From NCBI GenBank assembly GCA_037951165.1, contig JBBDHG010000054.1, positions 2,556,001 to 2,620,000 on the forward strand: a stretch of DNA of 64,000 bases. The letters are read 5' to 3'. Made by a program: the position numbers and the translations under genes. Shown one piece after another: positions 63,701 through 64,000 of the stretch. The notes under the pieces were generated by a model. It saw nothing but the letters and a program-made list of their open reading frames with translations. It did not search any database and had not been told where the DNA came from. Position 1 is the first letter of the stretch, and each line of letters opens with the position of its first letter. The stretch comes from Lophius americanus. Lineage: Eukaryota > Chordata > Actinopteri > Lophiiformes > Lophiidae.

Positions 63701-64000
63701 TTTTGTTGTGATAGTGCCCTTATGAGCCCAGCATTGTGTGCAGCACAAACTACGATCCATATTTAAACAAAGGAAGCAGCTGCTGACGTCAAGGACTTCA
63801 GTAGAAATGAGGAATGCACCTTTATGTGCAACTGGGGTGCTGACAGAGAAGATTTGAGCAGAAGCAGCGACAGGAGAGGAGGGAATGAGGTTATAACTGG
63901 GAGGTAGAGAGGGAGGGATGCAAGGTTGAGTGACAGATGTTTGTCCTTTACTGCACCTATGAGAGGGAAATGGCAGCCAGTGACCTACCCTCAAATGGAT

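Overview
The window looks like teleost fish nuclear DNA. It holds the 3' part of a giant single-exon sacsin-like gene, a disco-interacting protein 2A gene (dip2a) split into many small exons, long CA/TG and AT microsatellites, and relics of mobile elements typical of fish (non-LTR retrotransposons, a Tc1/mariner transposase, tRNA-derived SINE-like repeats). No bacterial-style operon, phage or CRISPR array is present. The species was not identified.

Layout: positions 2-5353 (+) are the C-terminal 1783 codons of a sacsin-like protein, open at the window edge and ending in a J domain and a HEPN domain. A 3' UTR with a polyadenylation signal at 5993-5998 follows. About 6.0-8.2 kb is intergenic and AT-rich. 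From there to at least 48.07 kb the minus strand carries dip2a, convergent with the sacsin-like gene. I reconstructed 37 coding exons by protein similarity, each with GT donor, AG acceptor and compatible phase. Together they make one open chain of 1538 complete residues plus stop (TGA at 9843-9845). The first coding exon, with the start codon and the beginning of the DMAP1-binding domain, lies beyond 64000, so intron 1 covers at least 48074-64000.

Products: the sacsin-like protein belongs to a family of large Hsp90-like/J-domain co-chaperones. Dip2a has an N-terminal DMAP1-binding region and two tandem adenylate-forming (AMP-binding, FAAL-like) domains. Nothing in the sequence suggests that the two genes act in one pathway. 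They are simply tail-to-tail neighbours.

The introns hold non-LTR reverse-transcriptase relics in three to four places, a dead Tc1-like transposase, several SINE-like copies, a roughly 28-copy 50-bp minisatellite and long dinucleotide tracts. One tract lies about 110 nt upstream of a dip2a splice acceptor. The most interesting observation is a probable shifted splice acceptor (or small indel) at the dip2a exon at 19789, where a conserved peptide seems to be lost in frame. I did not find a convincing new biological system.
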